Assembly: GCA_964527565.1 (NCBI GenBank)
Contig: CAZGOY010000040.1
Span: 1-30,548, forward strand
From: JAGXQV01 sp964527565
GTDB taxonomy: Bacteria; Pseudomonadota; Gammaproteobacteria; Burkholderiales; Sulfuricellaceae
Length of the DNA: 30,548 bases
Direction: 5' to 3'
Shown: positions 7,401 to 13,397 of the stretch, one piece after another
Position numbering within the stretch: position 1 is the first letter of the stretch
Layout of the letters: each line of letters starts with the position of its first letter
Made by a program: the position numbers and the translations under genes
Notes under the pieces: generated by a model
Database searches by the model: none
What the model saw: only the letters and a program-made list of their open reading frames with translations
What the model was told of the DNA's origin: nothing

Positions 7401-8981
7401 TCTTCCGAAGCGCAAGCAATACTGGACGCTTATAAACAAATTGATGGGGTGTTGGTTCGCCAGCCGTTCATTGGAATGCGAGGCGGCACGGTTTGCGCCC
7501 CGTTTTCATTCGAGGTGCTTCTTAACGCCACCAATAGCGAAGTGCTGCGTTTGCTGGCGCACTACTCTGGATATGGTCGAGACCGCGAGGATTTCTTGGT
7601 TGGCGGAGAGCGCGAGGTTGGTTGGCAACTACGCGAAGCGGCATCCCGCCACCCCTCTCGATTTTTGCTACTGTTGGCCGCGCATTGGGCGGATTTTTCT
7701 AAAGGGTTCCGCGATGACATCATGGATGGTGTCGCCAATTATCTATCGCATCGTTATGGCAACCTGCAAGTCAACGGCACGTGGATACCAGTCGATGAAC
7801 CGGACGCCCCAGCCTTGGCGAACCAAATCCTGGAGGAACTGGAAAAACACCCCAGCCACTGGCAACTCAACCGCTCTGCATCCAAAGCTTTGGAAGCCTG
7901 TGCTTACGTCATTCAAGACACAAAAAATGCTGGGCGGCTGTCGTTCCTGGCAATAGGCTTTGGGAATCTTAGAGAGGAAAGCACCATCCGAGGAGATTCG
8001 GTTGATTTGGTCACTGCTGGTATGAATATGATGAGTGGCAATGTTGCCGAGGCATTGATGATCTTGACCAGTAAGCTCAATGAGCACGGCGTTCCACTTC
8101 CCGAGTTGTTATCGCCCACCCTGCGCCGTTTTGCCAGCAACGAACACCCCGCGATCCGTGCCTTGATTCTGCGACGCTTACCTTATTTGCAAAGCCATAA
8201 CCCCGACTTGGGTTGGGATTTATTCCATCTCGCCATGCAAGATTCTGCTGGACTTTGGCAAGATGCAGAACCTTGTCTTTATTACGCTTATCACAAGCAT
8301 TTTGAAAAAGTATCTCCTTTGCTGGCGCGCATTCACAGCGAAGGAAGCGCTAAAGATATGGAAACATGGGGGCGCACATCGGCTTTGTCCACCCTGTCGG
8401 AGCATATCAACTTTGCTGTTTGGCTTGAAGAATTGAAGATTCTGAACGTCACGGAGGCTTGGCAGGGCGCCGCTAGCGTTTGGACTCACCCGGAAAATAT
8501 CAAACAACATCGCGAGCAATGCCTCACCGGTATCGAGGCAGGGTTGAATGCCGCCAGCGCTCATGCTGCGGCAGTCGCGCAACAAATGGAGGATGTTTTT
8601 CGAGACGGTACGCCGCTTGTTGTCATTCCGATAGAGCTGATTCGCCAATGCTTTGCCGTGTTTGAAAGCGATAGCGAGAACAAACATAACCGGTTGTTTG
8701 GATTCGGTGAATGGCTCAACACCGCTTCGCAGCGCGATCCAGAGTACGCTCTAGCGGCAACCGAAATTTATCTGGCCTATGTCCTTCGTACCAAACCGCA
8801 TTTTTACGACCATAAAAATCGCCTCACCCAGCTAATGACCCGTCTTTTCGCGGAAGCTGAAGAAAGGGAAGAATCTGACAACGGTACGATGCTGCAACGA
8901 GTGGTAGCTGTTCAGGACACGCTTTTGTCATTGGGGGTAAACGGCATTAATGATTGGCTTAGGGCGGCTGAGCGACCATGA
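4413..8981 (+). CDS. Large STAND/NACHT-type NTPase with nuclease-like N-terminus (Avs-like defence candidate)
   Basis: This single 1522-residue protein starts at ATG 4413 with AGGGAG 5 bases upstream. Residues 10-65 resemble a PD-(D/E)xK-type effector: GDGYQ (11-15), E36, DDVVV (45-49), then QCKK (60-63), the usual D...QxK pattern of Mrr/Cap4-like nucleases. A P-loop NTPase follows, with Walker A GLPGSGKT (285-292) and Walker B VVVVIDSLD (353-361), then TACRDF as a likely sensor strand. From about residue 600 to the end lie some 900 residues with no recognised motif and a mostly alpha-helical look, the position of the target sensor in Avs and other bacterial NLR-like proteins. By analogy, binding of a phage protein would drive oligomerisation and DNA cleavage. 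Base composition is lower in GC than the flanks. It stands alone next to restriction-modification debris. The NTPase call is firm; the nuclease and defence role are inferred. Confidence 0.75.
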   Translation: MSIAAIRSNRGDGYQTLVAFDWALTVLSDPDFQWIEIDSATYLVDDVVVGKTDGTLICCQCKKNQIDFKVWTIADLAEELEKASSLLANNQNAEVRFYSRDQFKALAKLREHSTTQADETSYRVSLCKELKKIDAALEARLATYAPNLSSYDFLRRTNFETSPNLDRMEALLHERLRNMASNAKAAFNALWTRLDHLGGRMDGGSISASTQHRLTKDDLKTVLQQAGAMLVPIISVAEVRTSFAGTSAIGRSWHRGIAGEVIPSPTVNELLAAIDAGKRAILLTGLPGSGKTCVMLDLQQALEQRAKTLADMVPLFIQSREFADLATAQERQAQGLPVQWVEQAARLVEDARVVVVIDSLDVLSIAREHSVLAYFLAQIDRLLSIPNITVVTACRDFDRHYDRRIAQRQWDAELKCQPLNWDAEISPLLNRLGIDSATIDAVTRELIRNPRELALFVELAQREGSFNVVTSQALAQRYLDTLVRANPALGETAAQAIETLADEMLKSRSLAVPHQRFTASQDTLRLLCSLNVLQDTHDGKLTFGHQTLLDVLVISGAVRRGVTLNEFIQGLSPVPFVRPSIRSFVAQLATGERRKFRKQLRTVLTGNAAFHIRRLVAETLAEQIPQDDDWPLIRDLRDKHREVFQVIYNQATAIEWHRFWSAHLVPVLKDTRDAEGLTGHVHRTSQWVNEDAVGVLAFWMESLSLDWLDGNRIAHQLEFRLSEISPENLPLIPPFLERLLNMPQPEHSFLGEAVARCMAAGVVDDRLLWRYIAGDISEDDVTGLHFGNKLHCQPHEFGNHNDGFLTQRMRQSTPLLDMALGSIEQWSRIKTANYGNPRMGYHSGFLHETSYKDAHTQTDHRPIDAGRILLDAMESAILNHASAHADWWQSNRERLSFNLEGALRYFAIRACTAFPETNIDLIGRMLCSRELLQSSLSYELGTMMQAAFIYLDDATQDAVMATIQTAWEEESSDARHDPWILKARAEYVATIPCHLRSSEAQAILDAYKQIDGVLVRQPFIGMRGGTVCAPFSFEVLLNATNSEVLRLLAHYSGYGRDREDFLVGGEREVGWQLREAASRHPSRFLLLLAAHWADFSKGFRDDIMDGVANYLSHRYGNLQVNGTWIPVDEPDAPALANQILEELEKHPSHWQLNRSASKALEACAYVIQDTKNAGRLSFLAIGFGNLREESTIRGDSVDLVTAGMNMMSGNVAEALMILTSKLNEHGVPLPELLSPTLRRFASNEHPAIRALILRRLPYLQSHNPDLGWDLFHLAMQDSAGLWQDAEPCLYYAYHKHFEKVSPLLARIHSEGSAKDMETWGRTSALSTLSEHINFAVWLEELKILNVTEAWQGAASVWTHPENIKQHREQCLTGIEAGLNAASAHAAAVAQQMEDVFRDGTPLVVIPIELIRQCFAVFESDSENKHNRLFGFGEWLNTASQRDPEYALAATEIYLAYVLRTKPHFYDHKNRLTQLMTRLFAEAEEREESDNGTMLQRVVAVQDTLLSLGVNGINDWLRAAERP

Positions 8982-9070
8982 CTTATGCTTCTCAATAAAA
9001 GCGGAAACCGGCCCTTTATGTCAATAATTCAGCGCCTTCCTAGTAGTCAGTCAACCTGAAACGACGGCTC

Positions 9071-9128
9071 GTAGGAGCGACCTCCTGGTCGCGAATTCAG
9101 AGGTTCGCGACCAGGAGGTCGCTCCTAC
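9071..9128. repeat. REP/REPIN-like palindrome, copy 1
   Basis: A perfect 24-bp inverted repeat (9071-9094 and 9105-9128) has a 10-base loop. The stem begins GTAGGAGCGACCTCCTGG. It shares the GTAGGAG end and overall design with elements at 24930-25005 and 29741-29818, so it belongs to a dispersed extragenic family. It is bounded by a 14-bp imperfect inverted repeat (9040-9053 and 9146-9159). Confidence 0.85.
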
Positions 9129-9146
9129 ATTACGTAAATCTAACGT

Positions 9147-9209
9147 GACTGACTGCTAGTGTTGCCGCTCGCTGTAGCGGATCAGCCGGATGACCGGGAT
9201 CAGACCGCC
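9147..9209 (-). pseudogene. Duplicate 3' end of fbpB
   Basis: On the minus strand this stretch encodes GLIPVIRLIRYSERQH and stop, against GLIPVILLIRNSERQH and stop at the end of intact fbpB (13398 onward). The match covers about 60 bp in the same orientation, with a handful of mismatches, and includes nine bases after the stop codon. No more of fbpB is present: upstream the sequence switches to a different gene fragment near 9208. With the intact copy it forms direct repeats around the 9.2-13.4 kb segment. Confidence 0.85.
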
Positions 9210-9262
9210 CACTCCAGCACGTCCGGTCGGAATACGTCGGGGCCAGCGAGGTATAGGTTCAT
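9208..9262 (-). pseudogene. 5' fragment of a nucleoside 2-deoxyribosyltransferase gene
   Basis: From ATG at 9262 on the minus strand the frame reads MNLYLAGPDVFRPDVLEWA and then runs into the fbpB tail copy, stopping at once. The YLAGPDVF motif is the N-terminal signature of nucleoside 2-deoxyribosyltransferases, which exchange bases between deoxynucleosides. Only about 19 of roughly 150 codons remain, so this is a break-point fragment. Confidence 0.65.
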
Positions 9263-9307
9263 GAAGTGTCTATCGGGTGGGTTCGTTTGGGTTCGTTATG
9301 GATGAGT

Positions 9308-10399
9308 TTATTGTACGGCCGTCATATCATTTCTCGGCATCCAGAGATATCCCTGTAGCCACAACCGTCCCTCAATATCCTGACCGACTTGCGGTGGCGC
9401 CCCACCCGTCCAAACACGTCGGGTGATAATGATATCGAGATCGGCATCCTCGTTGTCGAAACGCATCACGGTAGCACGCACTCGCCAGCCACACTGACCC
9501 AGCCAGTCTTCGATCTCCTCGACCGATTTCACGGGCGCGTGGAAGCTGTAGTCGTCCACATCCCATTCTTCAATTGGCAGGAATATTGCCGAGCCGTCCA
9601 GCGTCATGGTGCAGTCTGCTTCGAAGGGTTCCTCGCCCTCTTTGAGCTGCAGATTCAGCCACGCCACTTCATCGGGATGCCGATTGATCTGCCATTCCCG
9701 CTTTTTTGCCGGGCCAGCGCTGTAGGCAATCCCCGAAAAGATAAAATCGTAATTCTTCCCCGTCTCGTACCAAGCCCGGTTGATCAGGTACTGCGTATCG
9801 AAGAACCTCACATCACCTTCGCCCCAGCTTGCAGTGATCTGCGCTTCCAGCCCGCTCGCCCAAACCCTGACGTCGCGCAATGTCAGGGTGTGCTGGCTGC
9901 CTCGTGAAAAAAAGGGAAAGAGGCTGACGAGCATGTTCGTCTCTTTTTCGACACGGAGAATCAGCGCCATTCCCTGCGCGCGTAGCGGCCATACCAGATG
10001 AAACCCATTGGGCCAGTCGTCCGGTATCGATTGGGGCGGTTTGCGAATTTCACCCCACCCAGTTTGCACCATGGCATTCGGCACGATTTCCGGCAGGCGG
10101 CCCACCAGTTCCTTCGAGTCTTCAACAAATGCTTCCCAGTGCGAGCCCAAGTAATGTTGGGCACCCCCCCCTTCGAGGATGAAAGTCGATGCTGGCCAAG
10201 AAGGAAGCGTTTCGTGGGCGGGTTCGTGCGGATCAACGATAACGGGCACATCTTTTTCCAGCGTTTCGCGGCGAATCAAGGTATCTCCTTCGCCATCAAA
10301 CGTGATGCCGAGATAATCGGTACCAATAAAGGTGACGGTTCCCGCCCCATGCAGCCTGTGCTCGATGCGGCTACCGAGCACCAAATTTCGCGTATCCAT
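9308..10399 (-). CDS. Protein of unknown function with an SH3-like N-terminus
   Basis: A 363-residue soluble protein that I do not recognise. The start is ATG 10399 because a strong AAAGGAGG site precedes it; an upstream in-frame start would include that site. Residues 1-45 (GSRIEHRLHGAGTVTFIG, then LGITFDGEGDTLIRRE) resemble the small beta-barrel found at the ends of UvrD-like helicases and other nucleic-acid or protein-binding modules. The rest is rich in Trp and acidic residues and contains no catalytic motif that I can see. There is no signal peptide or membrane segment. It lies 35 bases after a small membrane protein gene on the same strand, suggesting a two-gene unit. It sits inside the segment bracketed by the fbpB tail copies. 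Confidence 0.75.
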   Translation of the reverse strand: MDTRNLVLGSRIEHRLHGAGTVTFIGTDYLGITFDGEGDTLIRRETLEKDVPVIVDPHEPAHETLPSWPASTFILEGGGAQHYLGSHWEAFVEDSKELVGRLPEIVPNAMVQTGWGEIRKPPQSIPDDWPNGFHLVWPLRAQGMALILRVEKETNMLVSLFPFFSRGSQHTLTLRDVRVWASGLEAQITASWGEGDVRFFDTQYLINRAWYETGKNYDFIFSGIAYSAGPAKKREWQINRHPDEVAWLNLQLKEGEEPFEADCTMTLDGSAIFLPIEEWDVDDYSFHAPVKSVEEIEDWLGQCGWRVRATVMRFDNEDADLDIIITRRVWTGGAPPQVGQDIEGRLWLQGYLWMPRNDMTAVQ

Positions 10400-10434
10400 T
10401 GACCACCTCCTTTGTCTGTCCAAGCGTCATGACG

Positions 10435-10644
10435 TTACAAATCGCAATCGCAGTCGTCCCCGCCGCCGAAGAGCGAGGACAGCGCCGAGACACCCAAGGC
10501 CATCAGCGCCAATTTCAGCAGGCCACTCGAAAATGGTCGCTCAGGGCGGATAAACAAGGCTGCGAAAACGATAAGAATCAGGAATACGAAAAAACTCTGC
10601 GTGACGATGCCAGCAAATGCGGCGAGGATGAAATCGATGATCAT
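10435..10644 (-). CDS. Small membrane protein of unknown function
   Basis: The product is about 69 residues with two hydrophobic stretches (IIDFILAAFAGIV and FFVFLILIVFAALF, then a further LLKLALMALGVSAL), consistent with two or three short membrane segments. It ends in GGGDDCDCDL, a charged tail with two cysteines that could bind metal or be lipid-free and cytoplasmic; this is a guess. ATG 10644 has AGGGAG upstream, so I prefer it to the longer frame from 10674. It is probably co-transcribed with the gene at 9308-10399. Confidence 0.6.
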   Translation of the reverse strand: MIIDFILAAFAGIVTQSFFVFLILIVFAALFIRPERPFSSGLLKLALMALGVSALSSLFGGGDDCDCDL

Positions 10645-11183
10645 GACCGGTCTCCCTATATTTCGGTGTGACAAGCCTACAGGCCAAGTGGCTCAAATAC
10701 TGCGCCATATCCAAGTTTCAGAAAATTTTTTGAAGCAGGCAAATAGGCTCAGTTTTTGAGCCATGCAGCACGGATAATGGCCTCATCCACTGAGATGGGG
10801 GTTGAAATTAACCCCAATTTTGCGGAATAGCCTGACAGGCCACATAATCGCGAACAAACCCGAATTGTCCACTGGAAAATTCAACGGCCCTCCCCCTTTG
10901 AAAAAGGGGGATTGAGGGGGATTTCAGTGGTGGCGGATATTCGGGCGCTGTAGAAATCCCCCCTCGCCCCCCTTTTGCAAAGGGGGGAATACTTGAGATT
11001 TTTGCTAATGGATTATCTGGGATAAAACATCAATGATGTGCGATCAGGACATCCCCTAGACGCGCATCGTCGAGTTGGACTTCGTGCCGCACCCGCGCCT
11101 TGAACGCACCGAGACCATCAAGGTGGACTACGGTCGGTGCTTTGAAATAATAAAAATCTACGAATCGAATCAGGAATAACCGC
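10645..11183. other. Gene-poor region with repeats upstream of hsdM
   Basis: This 539-base region contains a short hairpin (GGCTCA/TGAGCC, 10746-10762), a large inverted repeat at 10891-10988 and, from 11060 to 11179, a plus-strand frame of 39 codons. That frame starts after an in-frame TAG and reads RIVELDFVPHPRLERT, then IKVDYGR. It looks like the decayed 3' end of a gene, but I cannot name the family. No convincing promoter for hsdM was identified. Confidence 0.55.
10891..10988. repeat. Large C/G-rich inverted repeat
   Basis: The left arm (10891-10924) contains a CCCCCTTTG...AGGGGGATT pattern, and the right arm (10954-10988) carries the complementary AAATCCCCCC...CCTTTTGC pattern. Each arm can also form its own hairpin. 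Elements of this design are widespread between genes in betaproteobacteria. It is not the same family as the GTAGGAG palindromes. Confidence 0.8.
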
Positions 11184-12041
11184 ATGACCAGCATCCAACA
11201 ACGCGCAGCTTTGCAACGCCAGATCTGGCAAATCGCCAACGATGTCCGGGGCGCGGTCGATGGCTGGGACTTCAAGCAATATGTCTTGGGCACCCTCTTC
11301 TACCGCTTCATCAGCGAAAACTTCGCCAGCTACATCGAAGGCGGTGACGACAGCATCCACTATGCCGAGCTGCCCGACAGCGTTATCACCGCAGACATCA
11401 AAGACGACGCCATCAAGACCAAGGGCTATTTCATCTACCCCAGCCAGCTTTTTGCCAAGGTCGCTGCCAGCGCCAACACCAACGAAAGCCTGAATACCGA
11501 CCTGGCCGCCATCTTTGCCGCCATTGAAGCCTCAGCCAACGGCTACCCCTCCGAGCGCGACATCAAAGGTCTGTTTGCCGACTTCGACACTACCAGCAAC
11601 CGCCTCGGCAACACCGTCAAAGACAAAAACGCGCGTCTGGCCGCTGTGCTCAAAGGCGTGGCCGACCTGGATTTCGGCGATTTCGAAGATAGCCACATCG
11701 ACCTGTTTGGCGACGCCTACGAATTCCTGATCTCCAACTATGCCGCAACTGCTGGAAAATCCGGCGGCGAGTTCTTCACCCCGCAGCATGTTTCCAAGCT
11801 GATTGCCCAGCTCGCCATGCACAAGCAAAGCAGCGTCAACAAGATTTATGACCCGGCCTGTGGCTCCGGCTCGCTGCTGCTGCAAGCCAAAAAACACTTC
11901 GATGCGCACATCATCGAGGACGGATTTTTCGGGCAAGAGATCAAGCTCAATGCCGAGCTGAAAACCACCGTCGCCAAAATCGACCGTTTGCGGGCTGATA
12001 TTGATGCCATCGTTGCGGAGATTGAAGGAGAGGCCGCATGA
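11184..12041 (+). pseudogene. hsdM: Type I restriction-modification methyltransferase HsdM with internal in-frame deletion
   Basis: HsdM methylates adenine in the target of a type I system together with HsdS. Residues 1-252 are a normal HsdM start: an N-terminal helical domain, GGEFFTP (194-200) and SAM-binding motif I DPACGSG (223-229), ending at GFFGQEI. The sequence then jumps to LNAELKTTVAKIDRLRADID, which is the usual extreme C-terminus. About 230 residues, including the catalytic NPPF/Y motif IV, are missing, and the frame is preserved. The 285-residue product should be unable to methylate. The junction lies near 11934-11946. The stop overlaps the fic start (ATGA), keeping the operon arrangement. 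Confidence 0.85.
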
Positions 12042-12643
12042 TTCTGGAAAACAAACTCCACATCACTGACCAAATCGAACTGGCCAAGGCCGAAGAAAAA
12101 ATCAGCAAACAAAAAGCCAAGCAGCTTTTTGACTCGGGCGACATCCAAAAGGTCGAGGTCGGCAAATTCGCTGGCCTTGCGTTTATCCATGCCTATTTGT
12201 TTGGGGAGATTTATGACTTCGCCGGAAAAATCCGCGATGTGAACATTGCCAAGGGTAATTTTGGTTTTGCGCGGGCGATGTATTTGGAAGCATCGCTGAC
12301 GCACATCGACAAAATGCCGCAAAGCAATTTTGATGAAATCATGGAGAAATATGTCGAAATGAATGTGGCCCATCCTTTTCGCGAAGGCAATGGCCGCGCT
12401 ACCCGCATCTGGCTGGATCTGATGCTGAAGAAAGAGATTCAGCAAGTGGTGGATTGGAGCCGGGTGGATAGCGAAGACTACCTCTCCGCCATGCAGCGCA
12501 GCCCGGTGAAAGACCTGGAAATCAAGTTCCTGCTCAAACACGCGCTCACCGACCAGATTGACGACCGCGCCCTGTTCATGAAGGGTATTGACGTGAGCTA
12601 TTACTACGAAGGCTATAGCGAATTCAAGACGGAGGAGCTGTAG
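12038..12643 (+). CDS. fic: Class III Fic protein adenylyltransferase
   Basis: Fic enzymes transfer AMP from ATP to target proteins. The full motif HPFREGNGR is at residues 112-120 (catalytic H112), with a flap region around GNFGFARAMYL (73-83). The C-terminal helix contains S187-YYY-E191-G192, the auto-inhibitory (S/T)xxxE(G/N) motif of class III Fic proteins. The 201-residue protein closely resembles Neisseria meningitidis NmFic in layout; that enzyme is controlled by oligomer state and modifies DNA gyrase. Its ATG overlaps the hsdM stop by 4 bases, the usual place of a fic gene inside hsdM-fic-hsdS-hsdR operons. It seems intact although the surrounding system is broken. Confidence 0.9.
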   Translation: MILENKLHITDQIELAKAEEKISKQKAKQLFDSGDIQKVEVGKFAGLAFIHAYLFGEIYDFAGKIRDVNIAKGNFGFARAMYLEASLTHIDKMPQSNFDEIMEKYVEMNVAHPFREGNGRATRIWLDLMLKKEIQQVVDWSRVDSEDYLSAMQRSPVKDLEIKFLLKHALTDQIDDRALFMKGIDVSYYYEGYSEFKTEEL

Positions 12644-12692
12644 GTATGAGTAATGAAAAGAAACAACTGAATTTCAAGCAAGGACTCCGAAA

Positions 12693-13253
12693 ATGGATAA
12701 GATCAGCCAGATAAAACAGCTAGTCGGCGAAATCAATCGCTTGCATCGCGAGTTTTCAAATGATTATTTTGAGACGGGAAAAATTGAAAAAATCAACCTC
12801 TCAAGAACAATCCAGCATGTGCCGGTGCCCCATATCTACAAATATCGGCTGAGCTTGCACGAAAGCATCAATGATTATCTGATGACGGCAAATATCGACA
12901 TCAAATATTTTTACCGTGTGAAAACCCGTGAAAGTATTGATGACAAAATTGCGCGTTTCTCAAGCCGTGAAGATCAATACCCGGTTAACAACTGGCTGAA
13001 CGATATTTTTGGCGCCCGCATTATCCTAAGCGCAGAAGAAATAAAAACCGTGATGGATTTTCTGGATGATTGGCAAGATGAATTGGAGTTGAAAAACTGG
13101 TACTTGCGCGATAAAGAAGGTTATCGAGGTTTGCATATTTATTTTAAGAACAAGAGCAACTTTTATTTCCCGTGGGAATTGCAAATATGGGATATGGGAG
13201 ACATCCAGAGCAACATTCAAAATCACGAGAAATTCAAGCGAAATTTCATGTGA
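12693..13253 (+). CDS. Small RelA/SpoT-domain nucleotide synthetase-like protein
   Basis: The 186-residue protein carries the RelA/SpoT synthetase fold: R75-V-K77 and S81..K85 in YRVKTRESIDDK, D104-x2-G107-x-R109 in NDIFGARII, YRGLH (144-148) and the ELQI strand (162-165). No HD hydrolase, TGS or ACT domain is present, so it is a small alarmone synthetase (SAS)-like protein. Such proteins make (p)ppGpp or, as toxSAS, ppApp or pyrophosphorylated tRNA. Its AT-rich sequence differs from its neighbours. It occupies the place where hsdS would be expected. AAGGA precedes ATG 12693. No adjacent antitoxin is obvious; a 22-codon frame from ATG 12646 overlaps its start. Activity and product are unknown. 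Confidence 0.75.
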   Translation: MDKISQIKQLVGEINRLHREFSNDYFETGKIEKINLSRTIQHVPVPHIYKYRLSLHESINDYLMTANIDIKYFYRVKTRESIDDKIARFSSREDQYPVNNWLNDIFGARIILSAEEIKTVMDFLDDWQDELELKNWYLRDKEGYRGLHIYFKNKSNFYFPWELQIWDMGDIQSNIQNHEKFKRNFM

Positions 13254-13351
13254 AAGCGATGATGATTCAATACCTGACCAAAAAGCAGAGCGTGTTCCAG
13301 AAAATCGCCGCTTTTGTGGAGAAATTCAAGGGCGTGGGTGGAAAGGTTTAA
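13250..13351 (+). pseudogene. Possible 3' fragment of an unidentified gene
   Basis: Overlapping the end of the RelA/SpoT-like gene, a different frame reads KAMMIQYLTKKQSVFQ and then KIAAFVEKFKGVGGKV, and stops at TAA 13349-13351. It has a natural codon pattern and a clean stop. Because it lies at the end of a type I restriction remnant, it may be the tail of a lost gene such as hsdR or hsdS. I cannot identify it. Confidence 0.35.
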
Positions 13352-13397
13352 TCAGGCTTTCCCATTAGCGCTTCCTTAGGGAGGCGCCGACTGACTG

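Larger units (their letters stand above)
8982..9307. other. Mosaic intergenic region (palindrome, fbpB tail copy, gene fragment)
   Basis: This 326-base stretch has no intact gene. It holds, left to right, a short spacer after the NTPase gene, a 14-bp inverted repeat flanking a long palindrome (9040-9159), a degenerate copy of the fbpB 3' end, and the 5' end of a nucleoside 2-deoxyribosyltransferase gene on the minus strand. It ends in a short GGGTTCGTT-type direct repeat near 9281-9298. It looks like a recombination junction. Confidence 0.75.

Noticed and set aside
9040..9159. Possible CRISPR unit or tRNA in the repeat-rich spacer
   Set aside because: It is a single perfect hairpin with no regularly spaced repeats, and no cloverleaf pattern could be drawn.
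11060..11179. 39-codon frame (RIVELDFVPHPRLERT...) before hsdM as a gene
   Set aside because: There is no start codon context and an in-frame stop lies upstream. It is recorded only as a possible gene tail in the intergenic entry.
12646..12714. 22-codon frame (MSNEKKQLNFKQGLRKW...) between fic and the RelA/SpoT-like gene
   Set aside because: It overlaps the next start and resembles at most the beginning of a lost hsdS; it is too short to support as a gene.
13367..13387. Hairpin after fbpB as an intrinsic terminator
   Set aside because: The stem is good (GCGCTTCC/GGGAGGCGC) but no T-run follows on the minus strand, so termination cannot be claimed.
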